Assembly (NCBI GenBank): GCA_017548365.1
Contig: JAFZAC010000001.1
Location: forward strand, 1 to 44,530
From: Muribaculaceae bacterium
GTDB lineage: Bacteria > Bacteroidota > Bacteroidia > Bacteroidales > Muribaculaceae
DNA length: 44,530 bases
Direction: 5' to 3'
The position numbers were made by a program, and so were the translations under genes. This document shows, one piece after another, positions 7,251-14,993 of this stretch. Position 1 is the first letter of the stretch; each line of letters opens with the position of its first letter. The notes under the pieces were generated by a model, which saw nothing but the letters and a program-made list of their open reading frames with translations, did no database searches and had not been told where the DNA came from.

Positions 7251-10088
7251 TCAATGAGCGTCGAGCCAGTTGCTGGCGGCACCGTGGCTAGCAGTAAGTC
7301 GTACTCCGCCGTGGTAGGCATTTTCCATCTCGGTGACTACTATTTGTGTCACTTTTTCAAGTTCACTTGGAATGACATCGAAGTTCAACTCGTCGTGTAC
7401 TTGCAAAATCATTTTTGACTTGATTCCTTCCTCTTCAAAGCGGCGGTGGATGGCAATCATGGCAATCTTGATAACATCGGCGGCAGTGCCCTGGATGGGC
7501 GCGTTGACGGCATTACGCTCACTGAAACTGCGCACCACAGCGTTGCGCGAGTTGATGTCGGGGAGCATGCGTCGGCGGCCAAAGAGTGTTGTGACATAGC
7601 CCTGCTCGCGTGCTTGAGCCACGCTTCGCTCAATGTACTGTTTCACCTGTGGGAAGGTTTCGAAATAGCCGTCGATAAGCATCTTAGCCTCACTGCGAGG
7701 TATGTTCAAGCGCTGACTTAAGCCGAAAGCCGAGATGCCGTAAAGAATGCCAAAGTTGGCGGTCTTAGCCTTGCGACGCTGGTCGCCAGTCACCTTATCG
7801 AGTGGCTCATGGTAAATCTTGGATGCAGTGATGGCGTGAATGTCATCTTCGTTGGCAAAGGCGCTAAGCATAGTCTCGTCATGGCTCAAATCGGCAACCA
7901 GGCGCAACTCAATCTGCGAGTAGTCGGCACTGAAGAATACGTTGCCATCGCTAGGGATAAAGGCACGTCGTATTTCCTTGCCATCGTCACTGCGCACGGG
8001 GATGTTCTGCAAGTTGGGATTGGTTGATGATAGGCGGCCAGTAGCGGTCACAGTCTGATTGTAGGTTGTGTGTATGCGTCCTGTGCGAGGGTTCACAAGC
8101 GCCGGCAATGCGTTGACATAGGTCGAAAGGAGTTTGCGCAGCCCTCTGAGTTCCAGAATCTTGTCGACTAGTGGATGGCGGTCGCGCACTTTCAACAACA
8201 CTTCCTCGGTAGTGGAATATTGTCCAGTTTTGGTCTTCTTAGCTTTGGCATCTATTTTCAGATGACCGAAAAGTACCTCGCCCACCTGTGCTGGTGATGC
8301 AGTGTTGAATTCCATTCCAGCCAGTTCGTGGCACTTGCGGTCCAGAGCGTCAACTTGTTCAGTAAGTTTCACCGAATATTCGGCGAGTGCTTTCTCATCG
8401 ATGCGCGCTCCTGCAATCTCCATGCTTGCTAGCACCCTTACTAACGGCATTTCGATTGTGGTGAGCAGGTGAGTCATTTTGTCCTGTTCCAGCCGTTTGT
8501 CAAGTTCAGGCTTGAGTGTGAGTGCCAAGTCGGCCATTTCGCACGCCCAGTCGCATAGTTTCTCGGGCTTGACTTGCGATAGCAGTTTCTGTTTCTTGCC
8601 TTTAGAACCAATGAGCGATTCAGTTTTAATGGCCTTATATCCAAGCAACTCTTCGGCAATTATCGCAGTGCTGTGGCCTCGCTCTGGTTGCAGCAGGTAG
8701 TGGGCGACTGCAGTGTCGTAATAATCGCCATGGAAGTTTATTCCCAACTTACTGAGAATTACGATATCTCGCTTGATGTCATTGCTTACCAGCTGCACTT
8801 TGCCATCAAAAAGTGGAGCTATCGATGCCATCATCCATCCCATGTCGTCGAGAGGCATAAAGGCCGCTTTATAGCGCTCGTCGCATACAGCAACACCCAC
8901 CAAATGGGCGCGCATAGCTTCATCACCGTCGGCAACGAGACAAATGCCCACCGGTTTGCCGGCTTTCAAAAGTTTATCCACCAACTGTGCTGCTTCAGAA
9001 TCATCGGCTACAATTCGATAATCGTGATCGTGTGAATTGATATTTGCCATTTCTGCACTTTCCAATTCAGCCGATGGCAGTTCTCCTGGCGAAAGTGTAT
9101 CGAAAAGTGTGCCCTGCTGCGAATTCTTCTTGGGATGGTTGAGGATTTCAAGATCGGCTCGTGACACGTCTTTAAGCGCGGTGCTTGGGGCCGGAGCGTT
9201 CTTAACACCCACGTTGGCCTCGCCATGCTCAATGATGCGCACTGCCAGCGTGCGGAACTCCAGCTCTTTGAACACTTGATTCAGTGCTTTCATGTTGGCT
9301 GGCTTGCGGCGCAGCAGTTCCTCGCTCCATTCTATTGGCACATCGGTCTTGATGGTTGCCAGGAACTTCGAGAATTTGATTTTTTCAACGTTCTCGGTCA
9401 CTTTGCGTTTAAGTGCTCCCTTGAGCTGGTCGGTGTTGGCAAGCAGATTTTCCACGCTTCCAAACTCGTGAATGAGCTTCTTGGCGGTAATCTCTCCCAC
9501 ACCTGGGCAACCAGGTATGTTGTCGACCGAGTCGCCCATGAGAGCCAGCAAGTCGATTACTTGCAACGGAGAGGTGAAGCCATATTTTGCATTTATCTCC
9601 TCGACGCCCTGAATCTCCACTTCGATGCCCTTGCGGCCAGGATGGTAGATTTTCACGTCATCGGTAACCAGCTGGCCGAAGTCCTTATCGGGAGTCATCA
9701 TGTAGGTTTCCATGCCGTGGTCATGCGCCAGATGGGCGAGGGTTCCTATCATGTCGTCGGCCTCAAAGCCTGGGACCTCTATAACGGGGATGTTATAGGC
9801 CTCAATGATGCGCTTGATATAGGGCACTGCGAGCTTTATGTCCTCGGGGGTCTCGTCGCGATTGGCCTTATATTCCTTATAGGCTTCGTGGCGGAATGTT
9901 CCCCCTGGAGGGTCGAAGCACACAGCGATGTGAGTGGGCTGCTCCTTTTTTAACACATCTTGCAAAGTGTTGACAAACCCGAATATTGCCGACGTGTTTA
10001 GCCCTCCCGAGGTATAACGCGGGTTGCGAATGAGCGCATAGTAGGCCCTGAAAATGAGCGCATAGGCATCGAGAAGAAAAAGCTTCAT
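7251..10088 (-). CDS. polA: DNA polymerase I, proofreading site degenerate
   Basis: 945 residues. The N-terminal 5' nuclease is intact: EADDMIGT, DKDFGQLV and GDSVDNIPG (about residues 105-195). The polymerase domain is intact: motif A SADYSQIELR, motif B RRKAKTANFGILYG and motif C QVHDELNF. The middle 3'-5' exonuclease domain keeps its fold but has lost key residues. Where family members have DTE, this protein has C383-L384-V385; the Exo III YAxEDAD motif is W514-ACE-M518-AD. Only the Exo II Asp (D441) remains. The enzyme should therefore perform nick translation and Okazaki fragment processing without its own proofreading. It is the last gene of a leftward group after deoC (88-base gap). 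Confidence 0.97.
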   Translation of the reverse strand: MKLFLLDAYALIFRAYYALIRNPRYTSGGLNTSAIFGFVNTLQDVLKKEQPTHIAVCFDPPGGTFRHEAYKEYKANRDETPEDIKLAVPYIKRIIEAYNIPVIEVPGFEADDMIGTLAHLAHDHGMETYMMTPDKDFGQLVTDDVKIYHPGRKGIEVEIQGVEEINAKYGFTSPLQVIDLLALMGDSVDNIPGCPGVGEITAKKLIHEFGSVENLLANTDQLKGALKRKVTENVEKIKFSKFLATIKTDVPIEWSEELLRRKPANMKALNQVFKELEFRTLAVRIIEHGEANVGVKNAPAPSTALKDVSRADLEILNHPKKNSQQGTLFDTLSPGELPSAELESAEMANINSHDHDYRIVADDSEAAQLVDKLLKAGKPVGICLVADGDEAMRAHLVGVAVCDERYKAAFMPLDDMGWMMASIAPLFDGKVQLVSNDIKRDIVILSKLGINFHGDYYDTAVAHYLLQPERGHSTAIIAEELLGYKAIKTESLIGSKGKKQKLLSQVKPEKLCDWACEMADLALTLKPELDKRLEQDKMTHLLTTIEMPLVRVLASMEIAGARIDEKALAEYSVKLTEQVDALDRKCHELAGMEFNTASPAQVGEVLFGHLKIDAKAKKTKTGQYSTTEEVLLKVRDRHPLVDKILELRGLRKLLSTYVNALPALVNPRTGRIHTTYNQTVTATGRLSSTNPNLQNIPVRSDDGKEIRRAFIPSDGNVFFSADYSQIELRLVADLSHDETMLSAFANEDDIHAITASKIYHEPLDKVTGDQRRKAKTANFGILYGISAFGLSQRLNIPRSEAKMLIDGYFETFPQVKQYIERSVAQAREQGYVTTLFGRRRMLPDINSRNAVVRSFSERNAVNAPIQGTAADVIKIAMIAIHRRFEEEGIKSKMILQVHDELNFDVIPSELEKVTQIVVTEMENAYHGGVRLTASHGAASNWLDAH

Positions 10089-10176
10089 ACAATCAAAGGA
10101 ATTAAAGGAGTTAAACGAAATAAAGGAGTAAAAACCGATTCACGACCCTCGATTTTCGGTTCCCGCGCCAAGGGCG

Positions 10177-11076
10177 CTAGAACACTTTCTTGTCCTCGCC
10201 TGTGAAGGATTGGAACAGAGCGTTGGCAAGGCTTGAGGCGCCAATGCGGAAGTAGCGGTTGTCGAGCCATTTCTCACCCAGTACCTCTTTCACGATGGTG
10301 TAGTACTTAACGGCGTCCTCGGTAGTGCGTATGCCGCCGGCAGCCTTGAAGCCAACCATCTCGCCATGCTTCTCGTAGTATTCCTTGATGCATTGGCACA
10401 TCACATAGGCAGCTTCGAGCGAAGCGCCGGGGTATATTTTGCCAGTCGAGGTCTTGATGAAGTCGGCGCCCGAGTACATAGCGAGAATTGATGCCTTCTT
10501 GATGTTGGCGGCAGTCTCCAAGCAACCTGTCTCGAGAATCACCTTCAGCATACGGCCGTGGCAAGCATGCTTGATTTCGCTGATTTCGTCGCACAGCTCT
10601 TCGTAGGCCTCGTCAAGGAAGTAGCCCATGTTGATCACGATGTCAACCTCGTCGGCACCGTCGGCTACGGCAAGAGCTGTCTCAGCAATTTTTGTTTCAA
10701 GATGAGCCTGCGAAGCGGGGAAGCTGGCGCTGCACACTACCACATCTACGTCACTAACCTCGAGGTTGGCGCGTACCACCTGGGCGAAGTTGCTGTAAAC
10801 GCAAATGCCGGCCACGTTCTTATAGTCGGGGTAGTTGCGCCAGTACTCATTTACCTTTTGTGTGAATGCTGCTACGCTACGCTCGCTGTCGGTAGTGCTC
10901 AGAGTGGTCAGGTCTACGGTATTGAGCAGGAACTCCTGTACCTCAGGAGTGTTGTTCTCGGCGGCGTGCTCCTCGATGATTTTTGCCACTTCGGCTTTCA
11001 CCTTAGCGTCGTCTTCAATTACATTGCTGCCATTGATAGCAGCCAAATACTTGTTCTGGTTAACTTGTTCTGACAT
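10177..11076 (-). CDS. deoC: Deoxyribose-phosphate aldolase
   Basis: 299 residues. It cleaves 2-deoxyribose 5-phosphate to glyceraldehyde 3-phosphate and acetaldehyde in deoxynucleoside breakdown. Visible motifs are VDIVINMGYF, KVILETGCL (with the proton-relay region), the Schiff-base Lys208 in DFIKTSTGK, and FKAAGGIRT with the second active-site Lys. It is longer at the N-terminus than the 220-260 residue enzymes, as is common in Bacteroidetes. The start lies 11 bases from the mazG-like gene, so both are probably one transcript. Confidence 0.95.
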   Translation of the reverse strand: MSEQVNQNKYLAAINGSNVIEDDAKVKAEVAKIIEEHAAENNTPEVQEFLLNTVDLTTLSTTDSERSVAAFTQKVNEYWRNYPDYKNVAGICVYSNFAQVVRANLEVSDVDVVVCSASFPASQAHLETKIAETALAVADGADEVDIVINMGYFLDEAYEELCDEISEIKHACHGRMLKVILETGCLETAANIKKASILAMYSGADFIKTSTGKIYPGASLEAAYVMCQCIKEYYEKHGEMVGFKAAGGIRTTEDAVKYYTIVKEVLGEKWLDNRYFRIGASSLANALFQSFTGEDKKVF

Positions 11077-11087
11077 AAGTATAATTT

Positions 11088-11423
11088 TTAGTTCTTATTT
11101 TTTAGTTTAATATTGTCGAGGTGGCGGTGGTTGTCGCGGGCGGTCTTCTTGGCGAAGTTGCGCTCAAGTGCCTTGTCGAGGTCTACACCTGTCTGGTTTG
11201 CGAGGCACATCACCACCCAGAGCACGTCGGCTAGCTCGTCGCCAAGGTCCTTGTCTTCATCGCTGGGCTTGCTTGACTGCTCACCATAGCGACGAGCTAT
11301 GATACGTGCTACTTCGCCCACTTCCTCGCTGAGTATCGCCATGTTGGTCAACTCATTGAAGTAGCGCACTCCGTAGGTCTTTATCCACTGATCAACGCGC
11401 TCTTGCGCCTCCTGTATAGTCAT
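11088..11423 (-). CDS. MazG-like nucleotide pyrophosphohydrolase
   Basis: 111 residues, all alpha. The metal-binding pattern of the MazG/dUTPase-like superfamily is present: EEVGEVARII followed by DELADVLWVVMCLANQTG. Enzymes of this family hydrolyse (d)NTPs to monophosphates and pyrophosphate, thus cleaning the nucleotide pool. A position directly before deoC (11 bases) fits a role in deoxynucleotide metabolism. The upstream secreted-protein gene ends only seven bases before its start, so it may be read from that gene's promoter. Confidence 0.88.
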   Translation of the reverse strand: MTIQEAQERVDQWIKTYGVRYFNELTNMAILSEEVGEVARIIARRYGEQSSKPSDEDKDLGDELADVLWVVMCLANQTGVDLDKALERNFAKKTARDNHRHLDNIKLKNKN

Positions 11424-11430
11424 CAGTTAT

Positions 11431-12621
11431 CTATTTCAATATTTTTGTTGTCGACTTGGTGCCATCGCTATAGGTAGTCTCCTTGATGGCGATGCCAGTA
11501 GGATTGGTAATCTCCTGTCCTGCCATGTTGTAATAACGTTCGGCCACAACGGTCTTTCCTGTCTGCACGCCATTGACACCAGAGGGAATCACCTCGAGAT
11601 AGACAATGTCGGAAGAATTGCGAACACCGTCAACAGTGTAATGCGTCTGTATGCCTATGCGCCATGTGAGCAGTGGGTTGTCACCACTATTGGTGCGATA
11701 GAAGTAAACACGGCGCAAATAGAAGTCTTCACCACTGAAACCGTAAGGAATCTCGGTCATGTCCTGGTCGAAGCCATTGGCTGCGCCATAGGTTGCTACA
11801 TCAAATGTGAACAACTGGTCTTCATCGGTATATATGCTGTAAGTTACCTTGTCGGCGTGTAGCTCATTACCATCAACATCTTGCAGATTGATGTTAAAGT
11901 CAAAGCGTGTGTAGCCACTCTCGTCGCCGCAGTCGAAGAAGTCCAGAGCCTCGGGATTGGCGGGAACTGCAGGAACAGCATCAGAAAGTGGAGTAAAGGT
12001 TGTTCCCCACTCAAGGGTGGCAATCGACTCGTCGTCGCTCCAAATGCCTGCCAGTCCGTGTGCCAGAAGGTTGTTGGGGTAGTCGGCCGAAGCATCGCCT
12101 TCAGAGCCAACTAATGTGATGGTGCCACTCTCGGCATCTACAGCATAGGTCACTGCTTCAACACCCTCTTCGGGTTCAAACATGAGCCAATAAAAATCAT
12201 CGCCCAAGTCTATCAATGTGGTCTCTCCCCATGCCAGAATCAGACCATAGTTATATTCTTCGTTGTAGGCCACATATTGCCCTAGGGGCACTGTGATAGT
12301 GGAGCCGTCGTCGGACAACTCGCCTTGTACCCAAACTCCTGTGCCTTCGCCATAAGCTAGAGGGTCAAGGAGATAGACGGTATTGCCGTCGTCGGCATAG
12401 GTGATTTTCATCTGTCCTGTCTGTTGTGTGGCGTCATATCCATAAAGACTTACAGTCAAGTACTCACCCGAGCGAGTGTAGGACACAACAGTTCCTTCGG
12501 GTTGCTCGGTGATAATCTCCACTTTGGCATTGCCAGAGGGTTTGCCCATGGTGTGGACTTTTTGTGCCCCTGCACAAATTGCCATAGACACTAAAATCGT
12601 CAGTAGTAATAGTTTCTTCAT
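11431..12621 (-). CDS. Secreted protein with C-terminal NMAGQ-type tail
   Basis: 396 residues. An N-terminal signal peptide (KKLLLLTILVSMAICAGAQ) with cleavage after the AQ region leads into a long beta-rich protein containing many Asp and Gly residues and two similar tracts around 'TITVPLGQYVAYNEEYN' and 'SGTITLVGSE'. The last 35 residues (ERYYNMAGQEITNPTGIAI, then Lys-rich) resemble the short beta-strand tails found at the end of many Prevotella-like exported proteins. The ATG at 12621 is used because an earlier in-frame ATG (12726) would place an unlikely 35-residue stretch before the signal peptide. It is unusual to find this gene between dtd and mazG. The function is unknown. Confidence 0.7.
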   Translation of the reverse strand: MKKLLLLTILVSMAICAGAQKVHTMGKPSGNAKVEIITEQPEGTVVSYTRSGEYLTVSLYGYDATQQTGQMKITYADDGNTVYLLDPLAYGEGTGVWVQGELSDDGSTITVPLGQYVAYNEEYNYGLILAWGETTLIDLGDDFYWLMFEPEEGVEAVTYAVDAESGTITLVGSEGDASADYPNNLLAHGLAGIWSDDESIATLEWGTTFTPLSDAVPAVPANPEALDFFDCGDESGYTRFDFNINLQDVDGNELHADKVTYSIYTDEDQLFTFDVATYGAANGFDQDMTEIPYGFSGEDFYLRRVYFYRTNSGDNPLLTWRIGIQTHYTVDGVRNSSDIVYLEVIPSGVNGVQTGKTVVAERYYNMAGQEITNPTGIAIKETTYSDGTKSTTKILK

Positions 12622-12773
12622 AATATTTCTAATACCGCAGCACTTTGGTTTAACAATGGGAAGGATGGAATAGAAGTTGGTGTTCAACAAGACGTTGCCC
12701 AGAATATTGCCACGTTTGATTTTCACTTATCTCAGTGCTGCAATTCAAGAAAAGAAAATCATTAATGACATTG

Positions 12774-12781
12774 CAAATATA
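12774..12781 (-). promoter_or_regulatory. Candidate -7 box for the secreted-protein gene
   Basis: TATATTTG on the minus strand, about 150 bases upstream of the ATG at 12621. No clear -33 box is seen. If used, it gives a long leader of about 145 bases. Confidence 0.35.
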
Positions 12782-12903
12782 AATATAAAAAATGAGAAAA
12801 ACACGCCATTTGGAGTAATTCTTCAAAAAAGAATTTTTCGATGCCCGCTTCTCTCAAAATTTCAGCAAACTATGACTGCGCCTATAATAATTCTCAGTAC
12901 AAG

Positions 12904-12942
12904 AAAAGCGGTTGATTTGTATTGTGCAAACCAACCACTTTT
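12904..12942 (-). terminator. Terminator of the dockerin/FISUMP gene
   Basis: Imperfect 16-bp stem from AAAAG (12904) to CTTTT (12942) with a 7-base loop, ending in a T run on the minus strand. It lies 24 bases after the stop of the gene at 12966. Confidence 0.6.
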
Positions 12943-12965
12943 GTCTCATAAAGAAGAATAGCACG

Positions 12966-13796
12966 CTATTTCTGCGAAACTCGCACCGCACGAACGCTTT
13001 CACCGCTACTGCGTAAGCTTTCGGGACACCATAAATTATTAGCATAAGATGCAATCAAGTAGTAAGCGTTTTTCGAATTCACATAAAGCGAGCGTGACCA
13101 ATAGGAGCCAAAAGAACCTACATTGCCGAACTCGCTATCCCAGCGGTAGCCCGCGGCAGGAAAAAATATCGACGCGCCATTGATTTTGCTGGTCACCAAG
13201 CGACCCCAGACGCCATTTCTTTTAGTCCACACATCGGTGCAGTTAACAATCAACTCATTAATCTGCTCCTTTGACGGTATGCGCCACTCTGGTCCCCAAT
13301 TGGCGGTAGCGGCATCGTCCTCGGGGTCAAGTTCGGTCTTGTTGTCGACAAAGCCGTTGTCACCATAAGAGATATTGATGCAGTACTTGGTCAGTTTGGA
13401 ATCGCTGCCGTTACACCATTTGTAGGTGCTCCAGTTATAAACATCCTTGGTGGTGGTCTCGCCCCAGGCGAAGTAGTCGCCATATTCCTCAGGGCTGTTA
13501 GCACCAATGTTCATCGTTGCCCACAGCGTGCCACTTGGCAGGCCCAGGTCAACATATTCATGAATGGGCAGGCCCAGCAGGATATTATAGACTGATGTGA
13601 CATCACCCACCGTGATCACTCCATCGCCATCCTGGTCCCAGTTGACCAAGTTGCTGGTATCGCCATTGAGAAGGAAGTTGTATAGTATGGTTACATCGGC
13701 CGATGTGACCGTACCGTCACCGTTTACATCGCCATTTTGAGCGAAAGCCACTTGCGAGACAAGTAAGGCGAAAAATAGGGCAAATACTTTTTTCAT
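12966..13796 (-). CDS. Exported protein: type I dockerin plus FISUMP-like domain
   Basis: 276 residues. A signal peptide (residues 1-19, ending VAFAQ) is followed directly by a dockerin made of two calcium-loop repeats: DVNGDGTVTSADV and DQDGDGVITVGDV, each with the helix YNFLLNG or YNILLG. From about residue 80 comes a domain opening VDLGLPSGTLWATMNIGA, with YFAWGETT, WRIPSKEQ, and YWSRS, which matches the Fibrobacter succinogenes major paralogous (FISUMP) type common in gut Bacteroidales. The role of such domains is unknown, and no cohesin is visible in the window. A dockerin at the N-terminus, before the FISUMP part, is notable. A terminator follows it. Confidence 0.82.
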   Translation of the reverse strand: MKKVFALFFALLVSQVAFAQNGDVNGDGTVTSADVTILYNFLLNGDTSNLVNWDQDGDGVITVGDVTSVYNILLGLPIHEYVDLGLPSGTLWATMNIGANSPEEYGDYFAWGETTTKDVYNWSTYKWCNGSDSKLTKYCINISYGDNGFVDNKTELDPEDDAATANWGPEWRIPSKEQINELIVNCTDVWTKRNGVWGRLVTSKINGASIFFPAAGYRWDSEFGNVGSFGSYWSRSLYVNSKNAYYLIASYANNLWCPESLRSSGESVRAVRVSQK

Positions 13797-13928
13797 AATT
13801 AAGAAAATTTTATGGTTGATAGATGCTGCAAAACCAACAAAGATTATTTTTATTTGGCTTTATTGTTTTTGTGTGATTAAAATTTGCAACAATTTGTCGA
13901 TAATTGTCTGAAAAAACTAAGGCAGCAG

Positions 13929-14381
13929 TTATTCCCGCAGCTTGGAGTCGATGATGATGGTCACGGGGCCATCGTTGATGAGCGACACCTGCATGTTGGC
14001 GCCAAACACGCCGCGCTTCACATCCTTGCCCATCAGTTGCTCCACCTCCTTGCAGTAGAGTTCGTAAAGGGGCACCGCCAGCTCGTGACCAGCCGCATGG
14101 ATATAGCTCGGGCGATTGCCTTTCTTGGTACTTGCATTGAGCGTGAACTGACTCACCGCCAGTACTTCGCCGCCAGCGTCGAGGATATTGCGGTTCATCA
14201 CCCCGTTCTCATCGTCAAAGACGCGTAGGTTAACGGTCTTCATCGCCAGCCATTTGGCATCGTCTTCGGTATCACCTTCTCTAACGCCCACCAGCACCAT
14301 ATATCCGCCATTTATTGCGCTATGCACCTCGCCATCGATTGCCACCGATGCCTCAAGCACTCGTTGTATTACTATTCGCAT
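13929..14381 (-). CDS. dtd: D-aminoacyl-tRNA deacylase
   Basis: 150 residues, full length. The enzyme hydrolyses D-amino acids (and Gly) wrongly charged onto tRNA. Both signature motifs are visible: SQFTL at 77-81 and NDGPVT at 136-141, and the GNRPSY region (88-93) that forms the Gly-cisPro element is present. Its promoter is back to back with that of tRNA-Leu, sharing a palindrome at 14441-14455. The mazG-like and deoC genes lie further downstream but are separated from dtd by two exported-protein genes and a terminator, so they are probably not in the same transcript. Confidence 0.95.
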   Translation of the reverse strand: MRIVIQRVLEASVAIDGEVHSAINGGYMVLVGVREGDTEDDAKWLAMKTVNLRVFDDENGVMNRNILDAGGEVLAVSQFTLNASTKKGNRPSYIHAAGHELAVPLYELYCKEVEQLMGKDVKRGVFGANMQVSLINDGPVTIIIDSKLRE

Positions 14382-14413
14382 AATATTTCGTGTGTTTAAA
14401 GAATTATAGCCTA

Positions 14414-14446
14414 CAAATATACAAAAAAATCGTTTTTTTTGCCAAA
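14414..14446 (-). promoter_or_regulatory. dtd promoter
   Basis: On the minus strand: TTTG (14446 to 14443), 21 bases, then TATATTTG (14421 to 14414). This leaves a leader of about 28 bases before the dtd start. The -33 box is one arm of the palindrome 14441-14455. Confidence 0.7.
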
Positions 14447-14455
14447 TGATTTGGC
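14441..14455. promoter_or_regulatory. Palindrome giving the -33 boxes of two divergent promoters
   Basis: GCCAAATGATTTGGC is a perfect 6-bp inverted repeat around TGA. Its left arm read on the minus strand gives TTTGGC for dtd, and its right arm gives TTTGGC for tRNA-Leu. It could be a coincidence of symmetric promoters or an operator. Confidence 0.65.
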
Positions 14456-14480
14456 AATTAAAAAATTTACACTACCTTTG
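14450..14480 (+). promoter_or_regulatory. tRNA-Leu promoter
   Basis: TTTG (14450-14453), 19 bases, then TACCTTTG (14473-14480), followed after 13 bases by the mature tRNA start. It is a full consensus match. Confidence 0.8.
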
Positions 14481-14493
14481 CACCGCTTTTCGA

Positions 14494-14577
14494 GCCCAGA
14501 TGGCGGAATCGGTAGACGCGCTGGTCTCAAACACCAGTGGGGTAACACCCGTGCCGGTTCGACCCCGGCTCTGGGTA
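14494..14577 (+). tRNA. tRNA-Leu (anticodon CAA)
   Basis: 84 bases. The acceptor GCCCAGA pairs with TCTGGGT (first pair G-T), and the discriminator is A. The D arm contains GGTAGA. The anticodon stem is CTGGT/ACCAG with loop CTCAAAC (anticodon CAA). A long variable arm (GGGGTAACACCC) and the T loop GGTTCGACCCC are present. The long variable arm and A73 fit tRNA-Leu. The CCA end is not encoded. Confidence 0.95.
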
Positions 14578-14590
14578 CTGGCTTAAAAGC

Positions 14591-14629
14591 AAAACGCTTG
14601 CAAATCAATTGGTTTGCAAGCGTTTTTTT
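14591..14629 (+). terminator. Terminator after tRNA-Leu
   Basis: A perfect 14-bp stem, AAAACGCTTGCAAA (14591-14604) with 14613-14626, and a run of seven T. It ends the tRNA transcript. Confidence 0.85.
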
Positions 14630-14691
14630 ATTATACATTTTTTTGTCAAGTACCTAGAGCCGAGGCCGAACTAACATCAGACAATGCTTTT

Positions 14692-14754
14692 TTACTTGCT
14701 CAGTATGTAGGTCGTCATGGGTTCAAGTGTGGCATTGAGCATGCTTTTCTTTAT
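14692..14754 (-). pseudogene. Remnant of an alpha-amylase 3' end (21 codons with stop)
   Basis: Read on the minus strand, it encodes IKKSMLNATLEPMTTYILSK and stop, which matches VKKGILNATLEPMTAYILSK at the end of the intact amylase gene (16399-17817) at 16 of 20 residues. An in-frame stop (14755-14757) lies just before it, so nothing longer survives. It has the same orientation as the intact gene and lies on the other side of the ATPase gene. The differences imply an old copy or a paralogue, not a very recent duplication. Confidence 0.8.
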
Positions 14755-14850
14755 TTATTGAGTTTTTCTGTGAAAAACTTCTTTTGAGAGAAACTTTCGA
14801 CAAGTTGCATAATTTGAAAAAATGTTTCAAAAATGTAGCGCATTTTTAAG

Positions 14851-14959
14851 AAAATGTGTAACTTTGTGCCAAAACTCGGGTGGAAAATGTGTAACTTTGT
14901 GCCAAAACTCGGGTGGAAAATGTGTAACTTTGCGCCAAAACTCGGGTGGAAAATGTGTG
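14851..14959. repeat. Three tandem 33-bp repeats plus a partial fourth
   Basis: Copies at 14851-14883, 14884-14916 and 14917-14949; the partial fourth begins at 14950. The unit starts AAAATGTGTAACTTTG and ends AACTCGGGTGG. Copies 1 and 2 are identical and copy 3 has one change (GTGCC to GCGCC). Each copy contains TAACTTTG, an exact match to the Bacteroidetes -7 box (14859, 14892, 14925), though no -33 box is at the usual distance. There are no spacers. They lie 35-140 bases before the ATPase start. Confidence 0.9.
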
Positions 14960-14993
14960 AAATACACATTAAACACATAAAAAAGAAATTGTT

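Noticed and set aside
9225..9953. A 242-codon rightward frame inside polA
   Set aside because: It is antisense to the 5' nuclease domain of polA, with composition typical of a shadow frame.
12622..12726. An N-terminal extension of the secreted 396-residue protein
   Set aside because: The 35 extra residues lie before a complete signal peptide and are more likely untranslated leader.
14851..14959. The tandem repeats as a CRISPR array
   Set aside because: The units are directly adjacent with no spacers, and no cas gene is present.
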